Positions 1 to 7,780 of a stretch of DNA of 9,987 nt are shown here, one piece after another. Under the pieces are notes generated by a model. The model saw only the letters and a list, made by a program, of their open reading frames with translations. It made no database searches and was not told the DNA's origin. Positions within the stretch are counted from its first letter, which is position 1; every line of letters begins with the position of its first letter. Made by a program: the position numbers and the translations under genes. Where the stretch lies: contig JAYSRU010000201.1 in assembly GCA_043720875.1 (NCBI GenBank), positions 1 through 9,987 on the forward strand, given 5' to 3'. This DNA comes from JAYSRU01 sp043720875 (GTDB lineage Bacteria > Bacteroidota > Bacteroidia > Flavobacteriales_D > Crocinitomicaceae).

Positions 1-253
1 CACGCGTTGTTCGACCATACCCTCTGCTTAACGTAGCTAACGGAATGTTTTGCCTAGAAAGAATTTCATGAATGTAGCCAATCATTGGAGTTTTACCAGT
101 TCCACCGGCGCTCAGGTTTCCAATGCAAATTGTGGTTAATGAAGAAGAATAGCTTTTGAAAAAATTGAAATCAAACAATTTATTACGCAACCAAGTTACA
201 ATTCCATAAAGAATAGAAAAAGGCAGAAGTAATACTTTTAATAGAAATTTCAA
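1..253 (-). CDS. lpxK: Tetraacyldisaccharide 4'-kinase LpxK, N-terminal part (runs off left edge)
   Basis: LpxK is the inner-membrane kinase that phosphorylates the 4' position of the lipid A disaccharide precursor to give lipid IVA. Only the first 84 codons are present. Reading the minus strand gives a hydrophobic, membrane-associating N-terminus (about residues 3-22), then the family P-loop GNLSAGGTGKTP at residues 45-56 (Walker A K54-T55) and the following LSRGYGR block at residues 75-81, both hallmarks of LpxK. No ATG lies upstream of the P-loop, and two in-frame TAA codons sit at 263-268. TTG at 251-253 gives the start MKFLLKVLLLPFS, which fits the usual LpxK N-terminus, so I chose it; CTG at 254-256 or ATT at 260-262 are less likely. 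There is no Shine-Dalgarno sequence, which is normal in this phylum. The family assignment is firm; the start is inferred. Confidence 0.93.
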   Translation of the reverse strand, partial: MKFLLKVLLLPFSILYGIVTWLRNKLFDFNFFKSYSSSLTTICIGNLSAGGTGKTPMIGYIHEILSRQNIPLATLSRGYGRTTR

Positions 254-341
254 CAGTAGAATTTATTAAGTATAAAGGTGATTGTTTAGGTTAATTAGCC
301 GATTTGAGTTATAAAATAGTAGCATCTAATTATGCTATTAA

Positions 342-370
342 TAAAAAAAAGGTATTGATTACTCAATACC
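342..370 (-). terminator. Intrinsic terminator after the DUF2795 gene
   Basis: An 8-bp perfect stem (GGTATTGA at 351-358, TCAATACC at 363-370) with a 4-base loop is followed, in the minus direction, by eight T residues (343-350 read as the complement). It lies 22 bases past the stop of the 393-614 gene. The plus side also carries a T-rich tract (371-387), so it may work in both directions. The rest of 254-392 is AT-rich spacer that must hold the lpxK promoter, but I found no convincing TAnnTTTG match there. Confidence 0.85.
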
Positions 371-392
371 TAGTTTATATTTTTTTTAAAAA

Positions 393-614
393 TCAATATT
401 CATCTTCATTGAAGAAAAAGTCTTCTTTTGACGGGTAATCAGGCCAAATTTCCTCGATATTTTCGTAGATATCACCCTCGTCTTCAAGATCCTGTAAGTT
501 TTCTACAACTTCTAAGGGAGCTCCAGCGCGAATAGCATAATCAATTAACTCGTCTTTTGTAGCCGGCCAAGGGGCATCTTCTAAGTACGAAGCAAGTTCT
601 AGTGTCCAGTACAT
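393..614 (-). CDS. Small acidic DUF2795 domain protein
   Basis: A 73-residue, strongly acidic cytoplasmic protein with no signal peptide or membrane segment. It begins MYWTLELASYLEDAPWPATK and ends in an acidic tail, FFFNEDEY. The N-terminal half, with a predicted helix, the APWPATKDELIDYA segment (about residues 14-28) and the GAPLEVVENLQ segment (31-41), matches my memory of the DUF2795 family (PF11387), which in Bacteroidota is short and very highly conserved. Its function is unknown; the fold is thought to be a small helical domain. It sits alone between its own promoter (654-684) and terminator (342-370), so it is probably a single-gene transcript. The ATG at 612-614 is the only sensible start, and the predicted leader is about 30 bases. 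Confidence 0.9.
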   Translation of the reverse strand: MYWTLELASYLEDAPWPATKDELIDYAIRAGAPLEVVENLQDLEDEGDIYENIEEIWPDYPSKEDFFFNEDEY

Positions 615-653
615 TTCTTTATTTTATTAGTTGGATAAAAATTTATAGGGTGG

Positions 654-684
654 CAAAAGTAATCTTATTTTGATTTAAATTCAA
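654..684 (-). promoter_or_regulatory. Bacteroidota-type promoter for the DUF2795 gene
   Basis: On the minus strand there is TACTTTTG (complement of 654-661), an exact match to the -7 consensus TAnnTTTG, and TTG (complement of 682-684) 20 bases upstream, matching the -33 element at normal spacing. It lies about 40 bases upstream of the ATG at 614. Confidence 0.7.
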
Positions 685-757
685 GTGTATTCAATAAAAA
701 AATCAAATAATTTAAATTAACCCTATTTTTCTATCGTTTTGGTGAAATTAAAGGTAT

Positions 758-788
758 AAAAAAAGCCTAGAAATACATCTAGGCTTTT
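758..788 (-). terminator. Intrinsic terminator after the CxxCH / T9SS protein gene
   Basis: An 11-bp perfect stem, AAAAGCCTAGA (761-771) with TCTAGGCTTTT (778-788), and a 6-base loop. In the minus direction the stem runs into a T tract (complement of 758-764). It lies 17 bases past the stop of the 806-1687 gene. Since both arms end in A/T runs it could also stop plus-strand transcription. Confidence 0.88.
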
Positions 789-805
789 AATAATATCTAG
801 CTAAT

Positions 806-1687
806 TTATTTTGATATAAACAAACGTGTAGTCATTTCTTGACTTCCAACCGTAACTGTTGCAATGTACATTCCTGTATTTAAATTCTCAGGTAATGTAA
901 CATTCATCTTATTTGCACCAAGTGAATTTTCACCCAACTTAGTTGACGTTAATGTTTTACCAGAAAGATCAGTTAATTTGAACGTTGTGTTAGCAATTTG
1001 AGTTGCATCAAAGCTAATTACAGCTGCATTAATTGCTGAGCTGTAACCAATCATGAAGTTATTATTTGAATTAACCGTTTCAGTTAAACCAGCTGCAGAT
1101 TCAGTAATTGTGTGCGTTGAAGTATAAACTACATCACCAGCGGTTGTTGTACTGTTGTTAGTAACTATTGAGGCAACATAAAATGTAACTGTACCAGATC
1201 CAACCGAAGGAGCTGTCCAGCTAAATGCCCAACCTAACGGACTCAATGAACTAACAGCAGTATGATTAACATATATTCGTCCCGCTTGAGCGCCAGCACC
1301 GTTTGTGATTGCAGTTCCACCTGTACCACTTCCAACAGCAACACCAGCTTGCGTATTGTCTGATTTTAATCCAACGATTTGAAAACCACGTTTCGTTGCA
1401 GCAGTTGATATTTGTAAGGCTACATTATACGTTGCTCCAGGTACATAACTTGTTTTAGGAGTTGTACCGTCTAATACAGTAATTGTATTTATTCCAGTTC
1501 CGCTTAAAGCAGTTCCAGTATGACATTGCGTACAGTTTGATTCACCAGGAGCTCCAGTTTTAGCTGTGTGAATGCCTGATGAAAATCGTGCTTTGTAGCT
1601 CTCGATTTTAGAATCATTTGAAGTTTGCATGGAAATAATACTTCCAGAAACTAATAACAGAAGGATAGGTAGTACAGTTTTTTTCAT
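806..1687 (-). CDS. Secreted choice-of-anchor V (reelin-like) protein with CxxCH motif and T9SS sorting domain
   Basis: A 293-residue exported protein. Residues 1-20 form a signal peptide (MKK, then a Leu/Ile-rich core). Close behind it is NCTQCHTG (residues 51-58), a CxxCH haem-c motif with C52, C55 and H56, preceded by the GAPGES segment often seen in this family. Residues from about 65 to 195 are a beta-rich reelin/Reeler-like domain with the GWAFSWTAP block (152-160), as in proteins annotated choice-of-anchor V. The last 75-80 residues look like a type A T9SS sorting domain (FKLTDLSGK at 236-244, NTGMYIATVTV at 270-280, ending RLFISK), predicting secretion through the type IX system to the cell surface or medium. 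Its role is unknown; the single haem motif suggests redox or metal binding but does not prove it. It is separated by 120 bases from the upstream gene and ends at a strong terminator. I could not identify a convincing promoter in that gap. Confidence 0.88.
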   Translation of the reverse strand: MKKTVLPILLLLVSGSIISMQTSNDSKIESYKARFSSGIHTAKTGAPGESNCTQCHTGTALSGTGINTITVLDGTTPKTSYVPGATYNVALQISTAATKRGFQIVGLKSDNTQAGVAVGSGTGGTAITNGAGAQAGRIYVNHTAVSSLSPLGWAFSWTAPSVGSGTVTFYVASIVTNNSTTTAGDVVYTSTHTITESAAGLTETVNSNNNFMIGYSSAINAAVISFDATQIANTTFKLTDLSGKTLTSTKLGENSLGANKMNVTLPENLNTGMYIATVTVGSQEMTTRLFISK

Positions 1688-1807
1688 AATAACGTTTTTA
1701 ATATTTTTACGAATAACGGAATTTTATCTCAAAAGGTTGTTTGAAAATCAATTTTTTATTTAAAATGATTCTATTATAGTTTGTACGGTTAAATCCTATT
1801 TGTTGAC

Positions 1808-3181
1808 TTAATTATTTTCAGCATTAATTTGAGGGCGACGTAAAGTAGCTTTGTTTTTCACTAAAAACAGCAATAAGAACCCTATAATGAAAAAGATCCC
1901 AATTGACAATACAGAACCTCTCATACCAATCAATAATTCCATGAAACCAAAGAAGAAAGTTCCGATAACAATTCCAATTTTTTCGGTGGCATCATAGAAA
2001 GAGAAGTAGGAAGCATTGTCTTCTGAAATCGGTAAAAGTTTGCTATAGGTGCTGCGCGCAATTGCTTGAACACCTCCCATCACTAATCCAACCATACACG
2101 CAAGGATATAAAACTGAACCGGAGTTGTTATGAAATAAGCGATGGCGCAAATACTTATCCAAATTACCAAAGAAATGCGTAACGTAACAATGTTTCCAAT
2201 TTTGCTAGAAATTTTTGACATTCCCATAGCGCCCACTGCTCCTAATATTTGAATCAGTAAAATTGCTGTAATTAATCCTCCTGATGAAGGCTCTCCAGTT
2301 GCAGGATCAATAGGCCAATTTATTTCTTTGCGCGCAAAAATAGTTGCCATTAGCATTACGGTTTGTACCCCCGTATTAAAAAAGAAATAAGCGAACAAAT
2401 AGCGCTTCAAAATAATTTGATGTTTAAATTCTTTCCAAACTCCCGCCAATTCTTTTAATCCTTTCATCAATACCCCTTTTTCAGGTTTGCGCGCATGAAT
2501 GTTGTTGGGTAGAATTGAGAAGGTATATTGGGCAAATATTATCCACCAAGCACCCACTGCTAGAAAGCAAAATTTGGCTGGAACGTGAAAAACTTTGATT
2601 GCAACTAGACAACATATTAAGAGCGTCATGGATCCAATATATCCCATGGTAAATCCTTTCGCTGAGATTTTATCGTGATGTCTGCGGTGCGCTATTTCGG
2701 GTAAATAAGCGTTGTAAAATACTAAACTATTCCAAAAACCGATACTTGCAAGGCATAGAACTGCCATTCCAATTTCTAGATTTCCACTGATTAATAAATC
2801 ATTGAAGAAAAATAATCCCATACAAGAAATTGCACCAAGGTAACAGAAAAATTGCATAAATCGTTTCTTGTTCCCAACATAATCTGCTATACCAGAAAGC
2901 ATTGGAGATAAAAATGAAACCACTAAGAATGAGAAACATAAAGTAAACGACAAGGCAACTGAATTGGAAATATTGAAGCCAAAGTAATTTACCAGCACTT
3001 CTGTTTTTACAGGTAATTTGTCATCGGCTGCTAAATGAAGTGTATTGGTTTTGTAATAATTACTGGTAACCGTATCGTAAAAAATAGGGAAAATGGCAGA
3101 GGAAATTACTAAATTGTAAACCGAATTGGCCCAATCGTACATTATCCAACCTTTAATTACTTTTCTGTTTATGGCTCTCAT
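1808..3181 (-). CDS. UMF1-family MFS transporter (Atg22-like)
   Basis: A 457-residue inner-membrane protein with about 12 hydrophobic segments. The N-terminus contains WIMYDWANSVYN (12-23), the characteristic opening of the UMF1 family (TC 2.A.1.24, related to the vacuolar effluxer Atg22). Further family signs are the MFS loop motif GIADYVGNKKR (97-107), FYNAYLPEIA (155-164) and GGVQAIARSTYSKLLP (369-384), a very conserved block in this family. Substrates of bacterial members are mostly unknown; yeast Atg22 exports amino acids. It is the last gene of the 7677-to-1808 cluster, 15 bases after murQ, so a link to cell-wall sugar or peptide transport is attractive but only inferred. The start at 3179-3181 places the conserved WIMYDWANS segment near the N-terminus as in relatives. 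No clear terminator follows it; the 120-base gap holds only AT-rich weak stems. Confidence 0.92.
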   Translation of the reverse strand: MRAINRKVIKGWIMYDWANSVYNLVISSAIFPIFYDTVTSNYYKTNTLHLAADDKLPVKTEVLVNYFGFNISNSVALSFTLCFSFLVVSFLSPMLSGIADYVGNKKRFMQFFCYLGAISCMGLFFFNDLLISGNLEIGMAVLCLASIGFWNSLVFYNAYLPEIAHRRHHDKISAKGFTMGYIGSMTLLICCLVAIKVFHVPAKFCFLAVGAWWIIFAQYTFSILPNNIHARKPEKGVLMKGLKELAGVWKEFKHQIILKRYLFAYFFFNTGVQTVMLMATIFARKEINWPIDPATGEPSSGGLITAILLIQILGAVGAMGMSKISSKIGNIVTLRISLVIWISICAIAYFITTPVQFYILACMVGLVMGGVQAIARSTYSKLLPISEDNASYFSFYDATEKIGIVIGTFFFGFMELLIGMRGSVLSIGIFFIIGFLLLFLVKNKATLRRPQINAENN

Positions 3182-3196
3182 ATTATTATTGCTAGG

Positions 3197-4000
3197 TTAT
3201 AGGTTTAAGCTGTTAATGGCTTTTCGAACGCTTCCAAATTCCTTCAAGAGTATTTCTGCTGCTTCGTAAGTCAAATTAGTTTCTTGCATGACCATGCGTG
3301 TTCCACGATCAATTAGTTTAACATTACTTAATTGCATGTCAACCATTTTATTTCCTTTAACCTTTCCTAATTTAATCATTAGGCTGGTAGAAATTGCATT
3401 CAGTACTAATTTTTGAGCCGTTCCGGATTTCATACGCGTGGATCCGGTAATGAATTCGGGTCCAACATTAATGAGTATCGGAAACTGTGCAACATCTTTA
3501 ATTTTACAATCTGTATTACAGGCAATACCAGCAGTTAATAAACCATTTTCATTGGCTTTCATTAATCCACCAATCACATAAGTTGTATTTCCACTTGCAG
3601 CGATACCCACAATTGTATCGTTGGCGTTAGGTGAATATGCTAAAACATCCTTCCACGCTTGTCCAATATCATCTTCAGCAAATTCTACCGCTTTGCGAAT
3701 GGCAATATCTCCACCAGCAATGATTCCAATCACTAAATCGAAGGGAACTCCGAAAGTAGGAGGGCACTCACTAGCATCTACAACACCCAATCGTCCGCTT
3801 GTACCTGCGCCAATATAAAACAAACGACCACCTTTTTGCATGCGCAAAACGCACGCATCCACAAATTTTTCAATAGAAAGCAATTCGTTTTCAACCGCAA
3901 TGGCAACTTTTTGATCTTCTCGATTTATATTTTGCAACAACTCAAGGGTCGTCATTTTTTCTAAATCGTTATATAAGCTGCTAGATTCGGTTGTACTCAT
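3197..4000 (-). CDS. murQ: N-acetylmuramic acid 6-phosphate etherase MurQ
   Basis: MurQ cleaves the D-lactyl ether of MurNAc-6-phosphate to GlcNAc-6-phosphate and lactate in the cytoplasm, a key step in cell-wall recycling. The 267-residue protein is a SIS-fold enzyme: the sugar-phosphate site GAGTSGRLGVVDASECPPTFG spans 64-84, AASGNT is at 134-139, and the family signature GPEFITGSTRMKSGTAQK covers 180-197. E78 (in SECPP) and E109 (in AEDD) are 31 residues apart, the same spacing as the catalytic Glu83 and Glu114 of E. coli MurQ, so the active site appears intact. It is somewhat shorter than the E. coli enzyme (about 298 residues), ending after a short UBA-like helical tail (LTYEAAEILLKEFGSVRKA), which seems usual in this phylum. 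It starts 3 bases after the TerB-like gene and is followed 15 bases later by an MFS transporter. No MurNAc kinase gene is visible here. Confidence 0.97.
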   Translation of the reverse strand: MSTTESSSLYNDLEKMTTLELLQNINREDQKVAIAVENELLSIEKFVDACVLRMQKGGRLFYIGAGTSGRLGVVDASECPPTFGVPFDLVIGIIAGGDIAIRKAVEFAEDDIGQAWKDVLAYSPNANDTIVGIAASGNTTYVIGGLMKANENGLLTAGIACNTDCKIKDVAQFPILINVGPEFITGSTRMKSGTAQKLVLNAISTSLMIKLGKVKGNKMVDMQLSNVKLIDRGTRMVMQETNLTYEAAEILLKEFGSVRKAINSLNL

Positions 4001-4003
4001 GTT

Positions 4004-4393
4004 TTAATTATTGTGTTTTTTAAAAATCGCAATAAATAGTTCGTTTGGAACCAAATTGTTTGGATAATTCGATGCAATTCTAATCACCTCATTGGTCGCT
4101 TCAGGGTTTAACCCTAATTGAATGGCCGCAGTTTTAAGTGCACTCATTTCATTTTCACCAATGGATACATCAACGTTCATTAACAACCACAAGCGCTGGA
4201 ACTGTAAGATTCTATCACCTAGCGGTTTTGGTTTCGGGTAGCTTTCTGTTGAATGCAAGATTTTATTAAATTCTTCGTCGTTTAATCCCAATTGACTCGC
4301 AATTATGCGGATAAATTGATGTTCGATGTCATGAAATTCTTTATCAGCTTTCGCTAAGCGGATTAATTCGGCAAGTATGTTATATCTTTCCAA
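4004..4393 (-). CDS. TerB-like small helical protein
   Basis: A 129-residue soluble protein with no signal peptide. It has two related helical units: LAKADKEFHDIEHQFIRIIASQLGL (about 13-37) and MNVDVSIGENEMSALKTAAIQLGL (72-95), each with an acidic loop (A-D-K-E-F-H and V-D-V-S-I-G-E) between helices. This two-unit pattern is the mark of the TerB/TerB-like superfamily, named for tellurite resistance but of uncertain general function. Similar Bacteroidota proteins are often mislabelled as excinuclease subunits; nothing of UvrB is present here. It lies 5 bases after the VPS10-like gene and 3 bases before murQ, so it is almost certainly cotranscribed. No other ter genes are nearby, so I would not predict tellurite resistance. 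Confidence 0.82.
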   Translation of the reverse strand: MERYNILAELIRLAKADKEFHDIEHQFIRIIASQLGLNDEEFNKILHSTESYPKPKPLGDRILQFQRLWLLMNVDVSIGENEMSALKTAAIQLGLNPEATNEVIRIASNYPNNLVPNELFIAIFKKHNN

Positions 4394-4398
4394 ACTTT

Positions 4399-7300
4399 TT
4401 AGTTTTTAGGTGCATTTGTTTTACGAATATAGGGCACATTTGAAGCGCTCAACTTCACTTCTAAGGCCTTTATTATTGTCCGTGCTTGTTCTATCACTGC
4501 TTGGCAACTTGCAAATTCTTCTTTAACTATGTTAAGGTTTTTCATCTGACTTGCGGTTGCGTTGCTGGTGCTTTCGAACAATTGGTATTGAACAGTTCCT
4601 AAGCGATTATAAATGCTTGGGTAAGTTTCAAACTCTTTTGAAGCCAATAAACCATCACCATGTAGCATAATTGAAGCGCTATCCAACAACATTTTAACTT
4701 TTGTTGTTTCGGTCAATAGTTTAATGTCAGCCGCAGGATACGTTTTAATTGCTTGTATTAGTAGTGCATTTTCGTTTGCAAGCTCTTGATGTAACGAAGC
4801 CGATGCATCAACTAAACGTACAAGTTCAGCTGTCTCATTTCTAGTTTTTTGAATTCCTTCCAAATCCGTTGCAGGCAATGCTTGATTGTTTAAGCGTTTT
4901 ACATTGAAATTGGTTTTATCCACCAACAATGTAGCTCCTTTACCTTCTAATAAATAGATCTCAACACTGTAAACTCCGGCACTCACTAAGAAACCTTCGT
5001 CTGGTGAATCGTAACGACCAGGATTACTTTTCGCTAATTTTATCGGGCTCGTTGTTTCAGCACGTAAATTCCAAACATAACGATTAGAACCTTTGCTTGG
5101 AGATTTTAACATGCGTTTTATTTCTTTCCCTTCCTTGTCGCGAATAATGAATAGCAATTCGTTTGCAGTTTCTTTTCCTTCGGCACGAAGCGCACTGATT
5201 TCAGGATAGACTACATCTTTTTTGTCTTTTTCTAATGCCTTTTCAGCATCCATTCTTTTCGATTTTAAGCTTGTAAAACCATCTTTAATATTCACGGTAA
5301 ACGTTGCTCCGAATTTTGGATTTTCTGCAACATAAAGATCACCGCCTTGGCTACCCGTTCCAGATAATCCTAATGGAGCTGTTGGCACATATAATAAAGC
5401 GTCTTTGATTGGAAAAAGATAAGCTGGCTTTGTTAAGTTTTCATTTGTAAATTGACGTAACGCTGAGTAATCGTCTAAAACATAGAAACCTCTTCCAAAA
5501 CTTGCAAGCACCAAATCATTTTCACGTTGTTGAATGTCAATATCATAAATTGCGGTTGTAGGTAAACCACCTTTCATTTGCACCCATGTCGCACCAGCAT
5601 TATTGGAAACGAAAAGTCCAAATTCAGTTCCAACAAAAAGTAATTTTGCATCAATATGATCTTGTTTTATGCAATAAGCAGAACCTCTTACCGGTAAATT
5701 TGAACTTATGTTTACCCATGAAGTTCCTTTGTTAGAACTTTTAAAAACGTAAGGTTTGAAATCACCAGCGCGGTGGTTATTAAAAATAGCGTACACAACG
5801 TTTGCATCAGTTGGCGACCACATTAATTGATTCACTCTTGTATTAGCAGGAATTCCTGTGAACGCACTTTGTTTCGACCAATTGGTGCCACCATCTTTTG
5901 AAATCTGAATCAATCCATCATCCGTACCAGCGATTAGCAAACCCTTTTCTTTCGGAGATTCATCTAATGCTACGATATTACCATAAATAGTGGTTGAAGC
6001 ATTTTTCATTACTGCGTCAACAGACCAAACTTGGTCCATCACTTTAAGTTTATTTCTGTCAATTTGTTGCGTTAAATCGCCAGAAATCACTGTCCAATCA
6101 TCTCCTTTATTGGTGCTTTTAAAAACTTGGTTGGCAGCAAAATAAAGTGTACTTGCATCGTGAGGTGAAACTAATAATGGTGCATCCCAATTCCAACGGT
6201 ACGGTTTTTCTCCTTTTCCTGGTAAGGGTTGAATGGTTACTTTTTCTCCAGAAAGTTTATCGTATCGCACCAATCCTCCGTATTGAGATTGAGCATAAAC
6301 GATGTTTGGATTGCTCCAATCTATTGCCGATTCAAAACCGTCACCGCCATTCGTAATAAACCAATCAGAATTTAATATACCTGCATTATTGATTGTTGCA
6401 GATGGTCCACCCATCGAGTTATTGTCTTGTGTTCCTCCATAAACATAGTAAAATGGTAACGCATTATCAGTTGCAACCTTATAGAATTGAATAATTGGTA
6501 GATTGTCAAAATATTTCCAATCTTGGGCATGATTAAAAGTTTCATAAATTCCACCGTCACACCCAACGATCCAATGATCTGTATTTGATGGATTAACCCA
6601 GATGCAGTGATTATCCACGTGTTTTGTATCTTCTCCAGTTGCGACTACAGTTTTACCACCATCGGTTGAATGATGCAACCAAGTATCCATAAAGAACAGT
6701 TTATTTTTATCTAAAGGATCGCATATAATTTCTTGGTAATAATTTCCAGAAGTTGAAAATCCTGACATTTTACTCCATGATTCGCCTTTGTTGGTAGATC
6801 TGAAAACCCCTCCTGCGCCATTTTTCGCTTCAACAATGGCGTATACATAATTTTCATCTGCTAATGTATTCGCAATTCCAATTCTTCCCATTTGTCCTTC
6901 AGGTAAACCGCTATTTATCGTTTTCCAGGTTACACCTCCGTCGGTAGATTTGTACAATGCAGATTCTGGACCTCCACCAATATAGGTGTATTCGTGTCTT
7001 CTGCGTTGGTGCGCAGCAGCATAAAGTATATCAGAATTTTTAGGATCGATTGAGATTTCTGAAATCCCTGTATTTTTAGAAATTTGAAGTGTATTTGTCC
7101 ATGTTTTACCGCCGTCAACTGATTTGTAAACTCCACGTTCACCACCCTCGCTCCATAATGGACCATAAGCAGCAACCCAAAGAATGTTTTCGTTGCTTGG
7201 GTGAATAATGATATTTCCGATATGTTCAGATTTATCCAATCCCATTTTAGTAAAACTTTTCCCTGCATCGATTGATTTATACACGCCGTCGCCGTAAGAA

Positions 7301-7677
7301 GCCGAACGTTGGTTGTTGTTTTCTCCAGTTCCTATCCAAATGGTATTAGCATTAGACGGAGCTAGCTCAACACAAGCGATAGAAAAAGAACCGTAATTAT
7401 CAAAAATAGGAGAGAAGGTTGTTCCGTGGTTGGTTGTTTTCCAAACGCCACCTGCGGCAGCGGTAACGTACCAAAGATTTGAGTTAGTTGGATGAACGGC
7501 AATATCTGAAATTCGACCTGAAGTTAAGGCGGGTCCAATATTTCTAAAATTAAAAGCCCACAATTGGTCCGCTTTTAAATCTGTTGTATTTACAGGCTTT
7601 GCAGTTCCTTTTTGCGCATCAACAGATGAAGTAACAGAGAGGAATCCAAAAGAAAGGATTAAAAATATTTTTTTCAT
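4399..7677 (-). CDS. Exported VPS10/sortilin-type beta-propeller protein with Asp-box repeats
   Basis: A 1092-residue protein with a signal peptide (residues 1-21, probable cleavage at VDA/Q). Residues about 40-740 are a large multi-bladed propeller. It opens with FRNIGPALTSGRISDIAVHP (44-63) and holds about ten Asp-box-like motifs of the S-x-D-x-G-x-T-W type: near residues 81, 135, 186, 244, 294, 337, 521, 593, 647 and 691. The propeller ends at ASFGRGFYVLDDY (725-737), typical of the VPS10/sortilin-like, BNR-repeat glycosyl-hydrolase-annotated family. Residues 780-930 look like a beta-sandwich (YVWNLRAE at 867-874) and 935-1075 are helical, perhaps coiled. No sialidase FRIP motif is present, so hydrolase labels are unsupported. 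I see no T9SS domain and no lipobox, so it is likely periplasmic. It is the first gene of a four-gene cluster. Substrate and function are unknown; carbohydrate or peptide binding is a guess. Confidence 0.88.
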   Translation of the reverse strand: MKKIFLILSFGFLSVTSSVDAQKGTAKPVNTTDLKADQLWAFNFRNIGPALTSGRISDIAVHPTNSNLWYVTAAAGGVWKTTNHGTTFSPIFDNYGSFSIACVELAPSNANTIWIGTGENNNQRSASYGDGVYKSIDAGKSFTKMGLDKSEHIGNIIIHPSNENILWVAAYGPLWSEGGERGVYKSVDGGKTWTNTLQISKNTGISEISIDPKNSDILYAAAHQRRRHEYTYIGGGPESALYKSTDGGVTWKTINSGLPEGQMGRIGIANTLADENYVYAIVEAKNGAGGVFRSTNKGESWSKMSGFSTSGNYYQEIICDPLDKNKLFFMDTWLHHSTDGGKTVVATGEDTKHVDNHCIWVNPSNTDHWIVGCDGGIYETFNHAQDWKYFDNLPIIQFYKVATDNALPFYYVYGGTQDNNSMGGPSATINNAGILNSDWFITNGGDGFESAIDWSNPNIVYAQSQYGGLVRYDKLSGEKVTIQPLPGKGEKPYRWNWDAPLLVSPHDASTLYFAANQVFKSTNKGDDWTVISGDLTQQIDRNKLKVMDQVWSVDAVMKNASTTIYGNIVALDESPKEKGLLIAGTDDGLIQISKDGGTNWSKQSAFTGIPANTRVNQLMWSPTDANVVYAIFNNHRAGDFKPYVFKSSNKGTSWVNISSNLPVRGSAYCIKQDHIDAKLLFVGTEFGLFVSNNAGATWVQMKGGLPTTAIYDIDIQQRENDLVLASFGRGFYVLDDYSALRQFTNENLTKPAYLFPIKDALLYVPTAPLGLSGTGSQGGDLYVAENPKFGATFTVNIKDGFTSLKSKRMDAEKALEKDKKDVVYPEISALRAEGKETANELLFIIRDKEGKEIKRMLKSPSKGSNRYVWNLRAETTSPIKLAKSNPGRYDSPDEGFLVSAGVYSVEIYLLEGKGATLLVDKTNFNVKRLNNQALPATDLEGIQKTRNETAELVRLVDASASLHQELANENALLIQAIKTYPAADIKLLTETTKVKMLLDSASIMLHGDGLLASKEFETYPSIYNRLGTVQYQLFESTSNATASQMKNLNIVKEEFASCQAVIEQARTIIKALEVKLSASNVPYIRKTNAPKN

Positions 7678-7695
7678 GGTATAAATTTTAGTTGA

Positions 7696-7703
7696 CGAAA
7701 ATA
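7696..7703 (-). promoter_or_regulatory. Possible -7 element for the VPS10-like operon
   Basis: The minus strand reads TATTTTCG here, one mismatch from TAnnTTTG, 18 bases upstream of the start codon at 7677. No TTG lies at the expected -33 position, so this is a weak candidate. It is the best one I found in the minus-strand leader. Confidence 0.35.
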
Positions 7704-7745
7704 CAAAAAAAGGTTGGACTTACTCTTCATAAAATTTATTTAGCG

Positions 7746-7780
7746 TTTGAATTCTATTGTAAATATTTGTTCTACCTTTG
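7746..7780 (+). promoter_or_regulatory. Bacteroidota-type promoter for the B12 riboswitch operon
   Basis: TACCTTTG at 7773-7780 matches the -7 consensus TAnnTTTG exactly, and TTTG at 7746-7749 lies 23 bases upstream, at the long end of the accepted -33 spacing. Transcription would begin near 7785-7790, just ahead of the riboswitch aptamer, which is where it should be. Confidence 0.75.

Larger units (their letters stand above)
1808..7677 (-). other. Probable four-gene operon: VPS10-like propeller, TerB-like, murQ, UMF1 transporter
   Basis: Four minus-strand genes are separated by only 5, 3 and 15 bases, without room for promoters or terminators between them. Transcription would start just upstream of 7677 and pass through to 1808. 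The gap of 120 bases before the CxxCH gene (806-1687) makes that gene a less certain member; read-through cannot be ruled out, since no strong terminator lies in that gap. Confidence 0.78.

Noticed and set aside
320..337. TAGCAT/ATGCTA inverted repeat as a regulatory site for lpxK
   Set aside because: Only 6 bp, in AT-rich spacer, without a consensus promoter beside it.
1746..1770. AT-only stem downstream of the UMF1 transporter as a terminator
   Set aside because: AATCA/TGATT plus TTTT/AAAA can pair around a bulge, but it contains only one G-C pair and no clean T run follows, so it is too weak to call.
3621..3818. 65-codon plus-strand open frame inside murQ
   Set aside because: It lies fully antisense to a well-conserved enzyme gene and its translation shows no recognisable family or signal.
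4004..4393. Tellurite-resistance role or excinuclease role for the TerB-like protein
   Set aside because: No other ter genes are present and no UvrB helicase motifs exist in 129 residues; the operon context is cell-wall recycling.
6147..6356. 69-codon plus-strand open frame inside the propeller gene
   Set aside because: Antisense shadow of a real coding region with no promoter or domain features.
6372..6566. 64-codon minus-strand frame within the propeller gene
   Set aside because: An out-of-frame reading of the 4399-7677 gene, whose own frame is intact and carries the repeats.
6930..7268. 112-codon minus-strand frame within the propeller gene
   Set aside because: An out-of-frame shadow; the true frame shows regular Asp-box motifs across the same bases.
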